Shown: piece after piece, positions 50,098-63,200 of the stretch
How positions within the stretch are numbered: position 1 is the stretch's first letter
How the letters are laid out: every line of letters starts with the position of its first letter
Source: Pezicula radicicola
Taxonomy: Eukaryota > Ascomycota > Leotiomycetes > Helotiales > Dermateaceae
Direction: 5' to 3'
NCBI GenBank assembly: GCA_003008705.1
Contig: PDUO01000012.1
Coordinates: 200,870-264,869, forward strand
Length of the DNA: 64,000 nt
Notes under the pieces: model-generated
What the model saw: only the letters and a program-made list of their open reading frames with translations
What the model was told of the DNA's origin: nothing
Database searches by the model: none
Translations under genes and position numbers: made by a program

Positions 50098-52685
50098 ACT
50101 GCTGTATGATGATGATGTAGAAAGCAAACGGTGCAAAATGATGGGATGTGGTATTTATGATTCAAGGGCTTTCATGAACGTCCCAGCCCTCTAAATTATA
50201 CCCATTGCTTTAGACATCATAGTCGTCAGGACAATGGAGAGCTCAGGAATGTGAAGTCAATCAGGCAAAAAGAGAGCCTGTTTGTCTAATGCTTTGGCTG
50301 CTTTGCTCACTTGTCAAACACATGGTAAATTCCTCAGCAAGGCGACGACATTCTGGCTACCAGCCACCACCGCAGACTTACTTTGTAAGCTGAATGTTAT
50401 GGTGATTGTTGGCGGGGTTGTATGCTTCCATTCCTCGCGAAGGCGAGCAAACCTGGAAAGAATTCTCGCCAACAATAGCCTCGTGCTAGCGAGGTCAAGA
50501 CCAATATACTATCATTCGCTATTAATCGCAAAGAATTCCCAGAGAGGCAAGTCTTAGGGACAAAGTCATAATAATATCGGCGGGCTTCTGCGCAGCAACG
50601 ATCAGAGCCTATTCAAGCTCATAATAGTTGCGTGTGTTGAGCCTTGTCAATAGGTTGAAGAGTCTTCCAAATATAAGATGACGACTATTGAATCTCCTCG
50701 GACTCACCTCGACAGCTGATTGGAAAGCAATGCGAAAGCGCACACAAAGATAGTGCTATCAGCCTTGGGCTTCAGGTCTCGAGGCTTTTCTTATAGTATA
50801 CCACCCTTTGGCAAGTTGAGCCATCATCAAAAGGGTCAAGCTTCCGCCACCCACCTAGCGATCCAAGATGGTGACAGATACCCAGGTTACTGACAACCGG
50901 GCGACGGAGAGTATGCAATTTAGGTGCGGTCCAAGCTCTTGATCTTCCGCTGCTGCAGATGTGGAGCCGTTGACACTTGACGTGGTGTGTGTAGTGTAGT
51001 AGTAACACTGCGGAGTAGAATTGCAGAGATACATGGTTTCTGAAGGGAGTGCTCGTAGCCTTCATATAAATATGGTAATTAAAGCACTACATCAAAAATA
51101 ACAGGATCACTGCATGCATTCTATACTCGCAATCATAAATTGCAAACGTGTCCTTGGTTTCGGGGAGACTCGCTGCCAAGAACACCGACACCGACACCGA
51201 CATCGACATTGACATCAACAGCTTAATAACTATGGCAGCAGCCGTCACTATGCCGAGCACGAGTTTTCTGTAAACTCCGTTCCGGTAGAAGTGACTTTTT
51301 GCTTGGATCTGATGCCCCGCAGTTCTCGATATTCTTTGTGGCGCATGGCTGTACCCGCCACTTGAATTTGGAATAAGGGCGGGACGCGATCGTGATTGAT
51401 CGCGATGAATTGTAGACTATCTGTTTGCAGAAGATAAGCTAATCTGGCCATCTAAGAATGAGTGGCGGAGGACTGGAATGCAGACTCAGAGCCACAACCG
51501 AAAGACGCAACCGACACGGAAAGGCCAATCTTGTACTTTTTAAAAAGCCTGGTTTGTGCTCATGATGGCCAATGCTTGACAGCGGATGCTTCGGTCGTCA
51601 AGCGTAGTAGTAGCTGTCGACTCTTAAGAAAGCACCAAGGTCGATGATTGGGTGAAATACGAAGCTCGAGTCAAGACGAGCTGATACGTTAAGAGGTTTA
51701 TGACTCGGAATTATACACAGGAAGAATAGCGAATAGCACCATTGCTACAATGGTTAAAGTTGCTATTTGGCCCTGATATAACTTGGCATTCCTGGGATGC
51801 ATGAAAACGTGGGACACAAGGACTACAATGCAGGCACATAAAATAACCCGATTCCTTGCATATACCAAGCTCCTGGTCATCGGGGAAGACATGCACATTC
51901 CTGTATTCATGCAGGCAGGCTGCATCAAAGAGCTGAGCTTACTGTAGAATGAGTAATCACGGAGAATTTTAGACTTTGAGATGACATCCAGCCCGATTGT
52001 CAACTGCAGAACACCTTGGAGAGCTACACGACACTAAAGGCGGCTATTGCCAGAAATCTGCACTATCGTTTGCTTGAAAATCTCAGGTCTGCACCGGAAA
52101 TGGGGAATGCTCCGTCCACTCTTCAAATCACATGAGAGCTTTCACGACGGACTACATGCTATCTCCTCCGTACAGCACCCCCGCTGCTACGTACCATCTC
52201 ACTCAAGTGTACGTGCGTGGCATTGCAATATCGTCGAACGTACTTTACCCCACGTCCAATTGCTAGAGATAGCTTTGCCGCTAGGACAGAGGGTAGAAGT
52301 TTACTTAGCGGTTCGCCCTTCAACTGAATGGTAACGACTAGTTTCTCGGCATTTCGTCATGATATCAACATGATTTCTACTGTCTGGCTTCAATATGCAC
52401 CAGCATATTAACTCCGAGGGCCAGCTATAGAAGAGCCATACCAGAATGAGCCCAAGCGGCAATAGCAGGGCTTCAACAGGCAATATATCAAACTCAAGGA
52501 AACATCATATTTTGTTATACAGAGTGTCTATTTGCTCTTCCAAGAGGTCCAGAAGACACACGAGTGCTTGATCTCATGAAAGTTTTATACACGAAAATAG
52601 AGGTTAGTTATGGCCGGTCGGTCTGGAAGACTGGTGGCATAAAGGCCATGCCTGAAAGAGAAACAATTAGCTGCGTACATCAATT

Positions 52686-53489
52686 TTACTGAGAATAGAG
52701 CATACCGCCACCGCCACCGCCGGTGCCTTTGACAGCTTGACTAAGACCGTCTCCACCAATCTCCGGGCCTTCCTCATGGACACCTCCCGCTGATCTTGAG
52801 ATGACGTGCCGCCTAAGCATAGCGAGGATCTCGCTGTTCTTCCAACGTGCGGGCACTGGTCGATATGCTGGCTTAAAGGTGCCGATGGTCTGTGCCCATT
52901 CCCCGCTTCGGGGCTGACGTTGTCGCCATTCATCCGACTCCAACTCTGGTCCAGTCTGCTTTCCTACATCAGTACCTTGAGCAGCCGGAGATGCCCCCTG
53001 TGGCCCAGCTCCCGAGCCCTCAGCAGTTTCCATGGATGTTGGTGTAGGTTCCTGAGTTGCCCAGTAATATATGTCCCAGTCGTTTTCGTCAAGGAAGAGG
53101 TCGTATTGTGCCATTTGAGCCGGGGTCATTTTGGGGAGGTATGTGTCTGCGAACGTAGACATCAAGAGATCACTCTCGAGAGTACCTCTCTTGCGACTTT
53201 GATCTACGTGGAACGATTCATTAATAATGAGTCCAAGAACCAAGGACTAGAGTGACTACCGACATAATAATCTGGCTCTGGTGGTGTTTGGATCCTCTCC
53301 AGTTCGTCGCAGTGGCTCGATCTTGAACTTAGCGCCTTCCAACTCTCCAACGCCCAATTCAGAGTTTACTCCGCTTTCTGGTGCACCCTTCTGCGTACCG
53401 CCGGCCATTCGCAGCGGAGTTGAGGATATTGGCCTCGCGAAGACCATTGAGGGTCGCAAAGAGCGAAATGCGAGGCGTACGAGGGCCAT
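52686..53489 (-). CDS. SDH5: succinate dehydrogenase assembly factor 2, mitochondrial (Sdh5/SDHAF2)
   Basis: Promotes covalent FAD attachment to the flavoprotein subunit Sdh1 of complex II in the mitochondrial matrix. Two exons, 53264-53489 and 52686-53203, splice in phase 1 to 247 aa. The N-terminus [20 protein letters not shown] is a typical mitochondrial presequence. The core reads [20 protein letters not shown], then [20 protein letters not shown], then [18 protein letters not shown], the family's conserved helix bundle. The intron donor is GTCGGT, unusual, but it alone restores RARLLYQSRKRG. The C-terminal ~80 residues are a fungal extension ending in a poly-Gly stretch. Confidence 0.92.
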
Positions 53490-53925
53490 AATATAGGAGG
53501 GTTCAATGGCGATGCAATGGTGGTGGTGTTGTTGTCACAATGTTCGTCGACGTTGAAGTCCAGAGGAGTTGTTGTTGCACGGCAGTCATGTTGACATCAT
53601 ACATTTATTTTCCAGGGGAACTGGTGGCACGTGCTAAATTTCAATCGAACATTTAATAAGGTGGTCTCGTCTCTCAGCAAGAGCCGAAAATAGGGGCTCG
53701 ACTCAGGTTCAGCCAATGATAGGAGATTATTTCAAAAAGGTACCTTATCTACCTAGGTCCAAGCCCGCTGCATGCACATTGTAGCACTATTATCTGAGGC
53801 AGACAAATATATACTGTCCTAACCGGCATAAAAGGCTAATCCTAGATATTGCCGTCTCCTAGATACTTTCCTTTGCTACAGCAAGATCATAGCAGCAACT
53901 ACAGTACCTTCGTACCTTCAAATTA
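53490..53925. other. intergenic region (SDH5 promoter)
   Basis: 5' flank of SDH5 and 3' flank of the unknown gene at 53926. A CACGTG lies at 53627-53632. No gene. Confidence 0.5.
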
Positions 53926-56490
53926 TCAACCATCTTCAATAAGCTCTATGCCATCTGCATCCACGATACTACGCGTATATCTATTTCTCTTCCCATTCTC
54001 CTGAAATCCCCTCTCATTAGCAACAATCCTGCGCCCAAAGTGTAAAGATTCTTCCACCGCAGCTTCGAAGTTAGCGTTGCGTCCTACAAAGGGTCTTGGT
54101 CTTGTGAAGACAATCTTTTTCTCTGGCTTCTTGTATGGGGTCAATTTGTATGAGGACCCTTCCCCCGAGGATGAGCTGGATTCGTGATTAGTGGTTGAAA
54201 GCGATGCTAGACATGCCGAGGACAAATCGCCCAAGTCTGTAGCTAGACCATCGCTAGTATGAGTTGGGCTTGAGGAAGCTCGAGTTGCATCTACAGTCCC
54301 GTTCCAGCGGCCCGTGGAGGACTGGTTTTCATTCGATCCAGAAAGTTGAGCGACCAAAGAAGAATCTAGGGAACGCTGTCCACCATTGTATGTTAGTGAA
54401 CGCGTGAAAGGCTGGACGGATTGTGCAGCAAATCTGGAAGATGGTCCAGCTCGCTGTGTATCAGTCTGCTGGACTAAGGGAGAGTGCAGCGAGCTTTCAA
54501 TTGCATCACTACTACTTCCCAAAAATTTGTCCCAGGCATCGTCCATGTTCACGTCCAGTGTCCTGTTTGACTGTAGATCTTTCAAAGGAGCATTATCATA
54601 TGTACGGCGGTTTCGTAGGGCTGCTCGATCAGTATCTTCTCGTCGATTTGGCGAAGTTGTTATGCTTTGGGTGATGTTTCTAGTATCGTGTCTTGCTTCT
54701 TGTGGTACTCTAAACTCTGGCGACACATTTTGCCTTATAAAATGAGTCTCATGCTTTCCCTGAGGACGGCAGTGTGCTTGCACGGGTGGGCTACTATTTG
54801 GAACCATTGGCACCATGGATATGGACCGTTCAGCCTCCGTTGAAGTCCCTGAGAGTTGCATATGGTCCACTCCATCACGGCTACCCTGTCTGTGGCCTGT
54901 GTATGTATTCGGCTCTTCTTGAAAAGCACTAACCCCGGGGCTGATCAAGGTAGCCTGTTCCCGTTCATCAGAGTGACTGTCCTTTGTGTGTCCATCCTCA
55001 TCAGATGGAAACATCCACGTCTCCCATATAGCATTATCACCTAGCTGCGAACTGGGAACAACAGGCTTCTCCTTCCCAACTTCAGCCGCAGTGCTTTCTT
55101 GTATTTCAGACGATTCCGACTGTAGTTCACGCGTCAAGAATCGTCTTACATTAGAACGCTCGGGCTTTGGATGGAATGGTGTTAAATGGTTCGACGAAGA
55201 GAATATTGGGCTTTTACTTTTCGGTCGGAAGTTGGTAGGTGAGTGTGATGAGACATGCGAATTTCGAACATAAGTTGGGCTGAGCGGCATTAGTAGAGGC
55301 AGACCAGCTCTTGCTCGCTGGAGGAGAATGGCAGGGTTCGAGGCAATTCTCAACATGTCGCTGTCCGCAGAATAGCTGCGGGTCTCAAGGTCTTCGCGTG
55401 TACCTTGCTCTGATCTTCGCGGGCCGCTCTCCTCTGGCGGTATTTCCCAGTCATTGCGGTCTCTTAACGGGCTTGTTGATATCCCACTTCCAGGCTCTTC
55501 TGAGTCGTCAGATTCCTGTAAATTCTTTGGCCCTCCTCCCTCTGACACATTTTCATCTAACGAGGTATGCCAGCCATGGTAGCTTTCATAGTCCTTCGAG
55601 GCACTTGTAGGTGTTCCCCAGAGCCATTTATCGGAGCCGGTTCCCTTTTTAGTAGACCTTGGAGTTTCTTTCCGTTGTTTCTCATCATTTCCGAGCAGCA
55701 TTACATCCGAAGAAGCATGCCGAGGTAGGTTAAAGAGGTGCGAGCCTACGGAACTATGTTGTGCTTCACTGCTAGAGATCGAGGTAGTACTAGGCTTGAT
55801 CTCTTTGCCACCAATCGATATCCTGACATTTTCCCGTGTCAAGCCTTTCCTGGATCTACCATTAACAAGTTCTCTGGGATTTTGGCATCCCCTGGGCGCA
55901 TATGGAGATGTAATATGGAACTGTCTAGAGCCATAACGCGCCCGATGGCCATCTGCTACCTTGCGCCGCCTTCCCACCCTATCATCTTTTTTTTGTGGTG
56001 CAAATTTCATCCTTATAGGTTTCTGTAGAGTGACTCCAGTCCAGTCACCTTTCAAGAGTAGCTTGCGTCTCCGGGCATCTACACCTGCATTTCGCCGAGT
56101 GGCATCGCCGTTGGGTGTCGGTGACATGTCGCCCTCATTGCGTCTAATCTTTTGAGGCGGTGGTGTAGCATCGTAGTAATCATGTTCTGGGCTCTGCCTC
56201 TCTCTTTTGATCTTCAACAGTTCTTGGTTCCGAGAAGACTGGAGCGATACTCGCGGCTCGTACGATGAGCGATGGGAGGGTTGTCGAGCATGCTGCCAGT
56301 CAAGGGACAGGTCTTTAGGCATTTTTGGTTCAATGCTGCCTCGCAGGTTGTTGAGAATAGACCACTTGTGGGGAGCGTTCTGGGTGTTGGCTCGAACCTT
56401 TGCATAGTGTTCCTTCTGCCGAGCTGTCAAGCCGCCCGAGCCCTTCTTATTTCCCTGACCGCGGGACAGGCGTCCTCCTGTCCAGTTCAT
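53926..56490 (-). CDS. conserved fungal hypothetical protein beginning MNWTGGRLSR
   Basis: An 854-aa, largely disordered Ser/Arg-rich protein. I start at MNWTGGRLSRGQGNKKGSGG because many filamentous-fungal hypothetical proteins begin with this M(N/E)WTGGRLSR and LTARQKEHYAKVRA-like motif. The frame stays open 31 codons further upstream, where a CTTGCAG could be an acceptor. Short conserved islands include RRKLLLKGDWTGVTLQKPIR (~residue 150), ENVRISIGGKEIKPS and the C-terminal RPFVGRNANFEAAVEESLHF followed by GRRIVANERGFQ. No catalytic domain is seen. A nuclear role is plausible from the basic composition but unproven. Confidence 0.75.
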   Translation of the reverse strand: MNWTGGRLSRGQGNKKGSGGLTARQKEHYAKVRANTQNAPHKWSILNNLRGSIEPKMPKDLSLDWQHARQPSHRSSYEPRVSLQSSRNQELLKIKRERQSPEHDYYDATPPPQKIRRNEGDMSPTPNGDATRRNAGVDARRRKLLLKGDWTGVTLQKPIRMKFAPQKKDDRVGRRRKVADGHRARYGSRQFHITSPYAPRGCQNPRELVNGRSRKGLTRENVRISIGGKEIKPSTTSISSSEAQHSSVGSHLFNLPRHASSDVMLLGNDEKQRKETPRSTKKGTGSDKWLWGTPTSASKDYESYHGWHTSLDENVSEGGGPKNLQESDDSEEPGSGISTSPLRDRNDWEIPPEESGPRRSEQGTREDLETRSYSADSDMLRIASNPAILLQRARAGLPLLMPLSPTYVRNSHVSSHSPTNFRPKSKSPIFSSSNHLTPFHPKPERSNVRRFLTRELQSESSEIQESTAAEVGKEKPVVPSSQLGDNAIWETWMFPSDEDGHTKDSHSDEREQATLISPGVSAFQEEPNTYTGHRQGSRDGVDHMQLSGTSTEAERSISMVPMVPNSSPPVQAHCRPQGKHETHFIRQNVSPEFRVPQEARHDTRNITQSITTSPNRREDTDRAALRNRRTYDNAPLKDLQSNRTLDVNMDDAWDKFLGSSSDAIESSLHSPLVQQTDTQRAGPSSRFAAQSVQPFTRSLTYNGGQRSLDSSLVAQLSGSNENQSSTGRWNGTVDATRASSSPTHTSDGLATDLGDLSSACLASLSTTNHESSSSSGEGSSYKLTPYKKPEKKIVFTRPRPFVGRNANFEAAVEESLHFGRRIVANERGFQENGKRNRYTRSIVDADGIELIEDG

Positions 56491-57870
56491 TGGACCCGCA
56501 ATGGGAGAGAAGGCACTGCAAGAAGAGTAATTTTGTTTGGATGTGAAGTTTAAAGATTCGCGTGGATGAGGTTGAAAGACCAAGGCAAGCCTCGCGTTCG
56601 CTTAATCCCAGGCATCATTTAGCACCGAGTTCTTCCTTTCTCTGCCGGATTACTGTTATACATTAAATAGTGAAATACGCCCGTCTGGAAAAACAGTTAT
56701 AAGTTGCGACATGCTGAATGTCTTCTTTTGGTCCTTAAAATAGAAGGACCTTTACTGTAGTTATTCTTGTGGGAAAAAGACTAGCACCTTCAATCTCAAT
56801 TACGTGATTAATCAAACTGGGATATCGCATAAGTACCAGAACTAAGACCGAAGTCACGTAATAAAATCCTATTGATTACCTTAGGTCCAATTAAACCTAG
56901 GGGATCAAGCGCTCATACAGGCCCAGTTTGAGGAGAGAGCCGTTTCTTCTAGCCACCAGCGAACGTAGGTACGTTGTCTACAGTAAATCCGACTTGGACT
57001 TTTGATCACAATAGCAAGTTCCTAGCATCACAAAAGAAAACAGATAACCTCGGTCGCTTGGCGGAAGTGAAGAAAAGCTGTTACATATCACTATAAAGGC
57101 AATTATCCACTTGAATCATAGAATAAACGGTTACTCTATTCCTACAATATACACACCCTTCTCCTCCCCTCTTTCCTAGTTTTCTCCAGTGAGCTCTCTA
57201 GCAACCTTCCCTAATTCTCATTCCCCAAGGCCATCATCTCTACCAGCGGATTATATGTACCCAAGAACAAAAAAAGACTCCATGCAGACAATGCAGATGC
57301 AAGAAAAAAAAAAAAAGGGAAAAAAAAGGGGGAAAAAAGCACTTGACGTCCATTTGCTCTTCCGTCTACACCATCTATTCCTATGCCGTTACTATGGCTC
57401 GTTCCATTGTGAACCACGTTCACTACCGTACCCGGAAACGCAATGAAAAATCGTGGTAGCAAAGGGGTGTCATTGTTTTCCCCTGCTAATGTAGGTGTCG
57501 GTGGAATGGTCTACCTAGGTAGGTACGGTTGTATGGAGTAGGTAGGCTCAAAAGCCCCGTGTAGAAGTGTTGAAAATGTGGGGGTGACTGCGATGGTGAT
57601 TGGTATAATGCGAGTTCGCCGCGCGTAATTGAACCGTTCTTTGTACAGGAGACCATCAAACATCTCAAAATGCAGTAAGGTAGTAGAATGAACCCTCGTC
57701 TACGCACAGCCAGCTGCCGAATGTTGCCGCCAGTTGTAGATTGTTGCGAGGGAGATATGCCAAAGTAATAAAGTTAAAAACAAACACAGATAACACCGGC
57801 CCCGTCCCTTTTGTCGAGTTGAAATCTTTTCTCGAACTGAAACAGAGCGAACGCCCATTAAGCCCCATCA
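56491..57870. other. intergenic region
   Basis: About 1.4 kb without a supported gene; it includes the promoter of the MNWTGG protein gene and the 3' flank of the Flc gene. An A/G-rich run lies at 57303-57340. Confidence 0.45.
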
Positions 57871-60273
57871 TTAATGTTCATATCCAGCACCACGTTGCCA
57901 AGGACTATGGTTGTATTAGCGCGGAGCCCGTTGAAATTTCAATCATAGATCTTACCTGGCATTATTCTGGTTTCTAGCCACTCCCGCAGGACTTGAGTTG
58001 TTTGCCATCCTGTATCCTGAAACATTCGATTGTGGATTGTTCTGTACATAACTTCCTGGCGCGGGTGATCCAGCGGCTGATCGGGCCTGACTTGCCTGAC
58101 TTGCAAATCCGCCCGGCTGTTGGTACATTTGACGGCTAGGGTTATCTTGGTAGTTTGGTGGAGGACCACGACCACCGGCTGGGAATAATGGAACAGAGGG
58201 GTCGATTGGCGAGTGAGGAGGCTCTCTGAAGGAATTGTGGGCAGCAGAGTTGGCAGTCGAAGGAGGAAGAGGCATATTCGCAGGATTTCTCATAGAGTCT
58301 GATGACCATGAATCATTGTCATCATCGAGATCCAGGTTATGCTTGTATCCTCCCTTCATGTCCCCTCTTGCTGTGGCGCCCAATGCATCCAATTCTGTCG
58401 TCAGTTGAGTCTGGGACTTGATGAACGAAGCACGATCATCGGCCACTGGTTGGTATCGTGTATCTGGGTTCTTGCGAACGAATGCATAGATTGTGGCGAG
58501 CAACACCAAAATCAGGAGAACCAGAGAGAATGCCGCATTTGCAATAAAGAAAACGACACCCACGACTCCAGTGACCAAGCCAGGTTGGTTGAAGACATCG
58601 GTGTAAATAAGGAGGAATATAGCATTTAAGAAGTTGATCGCACAGATGGAGATGTTAAAGGAGTTTGTACTCTTGTCCATCCATGGGCGAATAACACTAG
58701 CACCAATCAATGCAATAGCCTCGATGATCAGCAGTGCGACGGCTTGGAGCGTACCACTTCCCTGACCAAACGCAACAAACATTCCCTTAATTACGGTGTA
58801 GACCAATACAGGCAGGATGAAGTAGTACGCAGTTGCTCTGAATTGGACATACAAGAAACCCCATTTGTTGAGGGCTGATGGATCCGAATATAGGATATAG
58901 GCGGCATTCTTGTGCATAGCTACGGATCGCTTTGCAATGCGGATGACCTTAGTAGCTGCCCACGCAAGGGTACCTGTCATACCGAAGAAAAAGAAGATTG
59001 CCAAGACAATCTCAGCGGGCGAGTCGTCCTGAGTGAATTCCCAAAGGCAAAGAACCGTCATTTGAGGGTATCCAATCAAAACCATTCGGAACATAATACC
59101 CTTGAGCACAGTAAACCATCCATTGCGGAAATCCTGGAACTTGTCGCTCTTCATCCAGCGAGCCTTCACAGCCACTTCGCAAAATCCCTTGAACATGGCA
59201 ACAAAGATAATTGTAAAGACGATGAAGATGCAGAAGAAAGCAAGACCCGTCAAGAAAAGGTTGGTAGACTCAATGCCAGCTCGGAACGCAACTCGCTTCA
59301 TACCTTTCACAACATACGTGCCGGTAGTCGTCGACGTATCCGTTCTCTTGGTCAATTGAGCGTGGGCCTTTGTGAGGAGGTCAATCGTAGTTCCAACTGA
59401 ACGTTTCGCAAATTTCCCACTCGCTTCGATCGAACGCTTCTCGACCTGAACCGAAGTAGTGGTGAGAGTGTTTAGCAGGGTAGCTGGAGTTCCTCCCGTC
59501 GCTTTCTGATACCATGTTGCAATACTTTGCATGAAATCTACCTCGATGATACCCATAGTCCAGTCGAAATTCTGGGTCCAAGACTGTACAATAGGCGGAA
59601 GGGGAACTGCTGTCAACCCAATGATGGCCTGGGCCTGGAAATACCCGAAGAGCGACAAGGCATTGGCTGCGACGTGAGCAGCTGTGTTCGAATGTCCTAG
59701 CCCTGATGTCACGGCAGATGCGACCAAAGCCATTCCTGATATCACAGCAGTCGTCCAGCCCACACCCTTCTGATCAACCGTTTGTCCGTTTGATAGATTA
59801 GCTTCCACGCAGGCTACACTAACATCTGGGTTAGAGGTTTGATTGATTAGTACCTTGAAGTTGGCGTCGAGATCAGGAACGCCATAAGCAATTCCAGGAA
59901 TCTGGTCGATAACGTCTTGGTCAAGTTGAATATTGGAAGAAATATCAATTTGTCCGGTACTCATGGGGCACAATCCGTTCAGGCTCATGGTACATGGGTC
60001 GAGCGTCTCGCTGAGGATTGTGTAGCCATAAGCTGTGACATCGATGCTGAAGGTGACATTGCCTTGAATCGAAGAGACACCGACAATATCGAAGGTGAGA
60101 GTCAAGTTGTCAGGAGTAAAGACGACATCGAATAAACTGGCGGTAAAACTGGAGTTGTCCTGACACGCGTTCAATGATTTGGATTCGATCAACTTAATGG
60201 CGGAGGCCGAGGAGAGGAGAGAAAGGAGAGTTGTCAAGAAGACAAAGGGCGATAATAAGATTGAAGTCTTCAT
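57871..60273 (-). CDS. Flc-family (flavin carrier / TRP-like, ML-like domain) membrane protein
   Basis: Yeast Flc1-3 relatives, linked to FAD transport into the ER, calcium handling and wall maintenance. Two exons, 57956-60273 and 57871-57904, give 783 aa. Signal peptide at 1-25 (LLSPFVFLTTLLSLLSSASA). Luminal ML-like domain ~26-170 with paired cysteines (LNACQD, DPCTMSLNGLCP, VACVEANLSNGQ) and several N-glycosylation sites. Then a TRP-like membrane domain of about nine helices (~180-625). Dibasic KR sites lie in the ~280-315 loop. The C-terminal ~150 residues are cytosolic and disordered. The short second exon follows an AG/GTAAGA donor and encodes SPWQRGAGYEH; without it the protein would stop at NNAR. 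Which of Flc1-3 it matches cannot be decided. Confidence 0.9.
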
Positions 60274-63200
60274 GATGGTGTTGGTGGTGTGATGGCAGCC
60301 GTCGCGTCGATGAAGGAGTTGGGGTCCCGGAGCCTCCGATTATAGAATCGCGAAGCCTGTGAGCCCCGGAATGCGACCTTCTGCTCCTGTCGCAGCGTAA
60401 TGTACCGTCCTTCACGATGCCCAGTATTATCTTTCTCTTGTTCCTTCAATTGATAGATGTCGTAGCAGAGGATCTGTTTCAAATCGACGTCTTACGTTAC
60501 TAAGAGTCGAAAGGCAAAAAAAAAAAGGGTTGGCAGAGCCGAATTCAAAGAAGGGGGTAATGGCAGCGACCGTGTGGTGGTGGTGGAATGGTTCTGATGT
60601 GAGGGTTCCAGCTCACAAACGAGAGAATGTGGGAGTATTGAAGAAATTGATCGAGTCGAGAAAAACGAGAGGTCGACGCCGAGAGTTGTTGAGGTGTTGT
60701 TGGTCTGGGGAACAAAGAAGGGGGCGACGATGGGAGTGTTGTTGATGACGAGAGGAAGATGCTTTGGGGGGGAAGGATGGTTGGTACAGAACACAGAATT
60801 GGGATTGGGCGCCAGGGCAGCGCTGGGAATGCAACAGTGTGTACGAGGAACAGGCCCCTGATAGGCTTAGCGGACGCTGTGTGTGTGTGTGTGGGCTTCG
60901 AAGTTTGGGGAAAGAGGTCGCCAGAGCCGCGCTGCAGTGTTACGGTTGCCGGGAGATGATGCTTAGGGACCCTACGGAACTAGGAACACACGCTATTCTT
61001 ACTGGCAGAGAGGCCCTCGAGATACGCGGCCAGGGCACACATTTGGCAAGGTTCCAAAGGCTGTGCGGTTCACTAACTACTATTCACAATTCACTCTTCA
61101 CTCTTCTGATTGTCGTCGTCGTCGTCGCCCTTTTACGGTTCTTCTTTCTCTTCACAATCATATTATAGTTCTTCGCCTCAAAATAGAACATCCGCGCGAA
61201 ATCATCATGCAAGGGCAACTTTAATTCAGATCGTGATCTTTTTCAGCGCGGCTTGGCTTGGCACCAGTCCCAGGGTCCCAGTACTACTAGTAGTACAGTA
61301 AAGTGCCGGACGGTCTGTTTGACATGGGCTATCATACAGTACTGCTCGAACACCACCAGCACCTTTCACCCATCCTGATCTTCATGATCATCCTCATTCC
61401 AGACGCTGGGATCAGATGTTTGCTATTCTTCGCTCCAGGCCCACCCTTCAGCGACAGTCTGATGTTTCTTACTCGCGGTCTGTGGTTGTTGACTGGTGGT
61501 TGACACAGTTTCGTGTCTCGCTAGACCTCATTTCCACTCTGCCTCTGCGTCTGCGTCTCTCCTTTGCACAGCCTCGCAGCGAAATGACGAACTCGTACAT
61601 CTTTTGCTCTTCGTTCTTCGTATCATCCATCCACCATATAATCCATTATTCCTGCTCGCGGCGAGACGGGAGGAAAGTAGCCCGATGGTACCATGCTGTA
61701 CTGTCCATATTACCCTACATTAATACATCCGTATTAATGTCGGCCATCACGAACACGAATTCTTGACAGCAGGCTCAAGACATGGCGACGCGCCACCCAG
61801 CTTATTACTGAAGAGTGCACCATGTGAGGCATTTCTTGCCGAAATCTTGCTCTGTGGATGGATGGTGGCCTCGACCAAGACCCCCAGCGTCTTGGAACAA
61901 GCACCACGTCCAACCGACGGGGTACTGTACAGTGCGAAAGTACGGGAATTCCGTACAGTACTACAGTACCGTAGTTATAGTAGGGCGGAGTATTATTACT
62001 ATTACCGGTCTCTATCTGTCTACATTCCATTCACGAGTCACGAGTCACCACGCCATCCAACCAGGTCTTCTCAGTTCCGGCCGTGCAGCCTCAAAACGTG
62101 CTTCGTTAGCGAGCCGCCTCAACCTCCATCCAAATCTCAAATTTTGCCTTGTCGCATGAAATGTGTCCATGTCGTCAACCCCGATTGCCGGTGATGCTCA
62201 GACCGGGAGCAACAGGCTCTTGAGGCATCAGACGTGTCAGCAGGCGATGCCATTTTCCCCAGAAATGTTTGTGAGTGGTGCATTTTCGGTTTTTCCAGAA
62301 TCCAGATGACTTTTTTCTTCCTCTTGCTTTGGCTGATGCTGAGCGGATGCAGGAACGCCCGTCTTTCGGTTCTGCGGCGCTACAGTCGTCATCTCTGACT
62401 TCATCGATTCTCGGTACGTGTCACAGTCACGTGACCTGTTCTTCATCTCTATATCACGTGGACTGGTTTCCCGGCAAGGACTGTCCCAGAGTCGCAGGGA
62501 GTAGGCCGTGTTTCATCTTTGTATTCTTGCAAGGAGGAAATGGTCTCTCCTTGTTGTACTCTCTCTTCCGATCTGGGACATTCCTCCTCGCTCAAGTTGC
62601 AGGGCCCACCTAATGGTGCCTGCATCCCAAGTCTAGATGCCAAGTGAAGCTTGTATGACTTTCTTGCATTCCTTTACATCCCTATCTAATCTCAATTGGC
62701 TGCCCTGTCAAGGCTATATTCGGGTGTGGATATGAGATCCTTTCAGAAACTCTATCTTCCTCCGTCCTGCGGGATGCACAAGCGAGAAGCAGATATATAA
62801 GTGCATGATTGATCACTTTGGGTACATCCAAGACCAAGAGGGATCAAGTGTGCTAGAATACAGGCTTGACCTCTCCTTTATACATACAGATAATCACTAT
62901 CGTACGAGTCTTCATACCAAAACAGTAATTACCGGTATACCTTGAGCCGCTGAGTCTACGTTGGAGAAGCGTGGGCCTAAGAAAAGCCAAGTGTGACATG
63001 CTCTCCAACTTGGACACAGTACCAGTTAGAAGTCCTAATTGTGGTGCCCGATGTGGTGAACCTATTCATCTGCGAACTTACTGCCTGTAGTATTCCCTTC
63101 ATGTCGGCATTCCTCAATTGCTATCAGCTGATGATCATCATTGATTTGATTCTGTTGAGAGCAACGGTCACTATCTATACACTTCGCTCCTCAAACCAGG

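Larger units (their letters stand above)
49763..52685. other. long intergenic region upstream of wetA
   Basis: About 2.9 kb. The part next to wetA holds the two tandem repeats listed and is likely its long leader/promoter. At 51184-51220 GACACC/GACATC-like hexamers repeat. The minus-strand frame at 51698-52003 (101 codons, hydrophobic) has no domain and is not called. Confidence 0.45.

Noticed and set aside
51698..52003. 101-codon minus-strand frame with hydrophobic stretch
   Set aside because: No homologous pattern, no neighbouring exon signals; could be chance.
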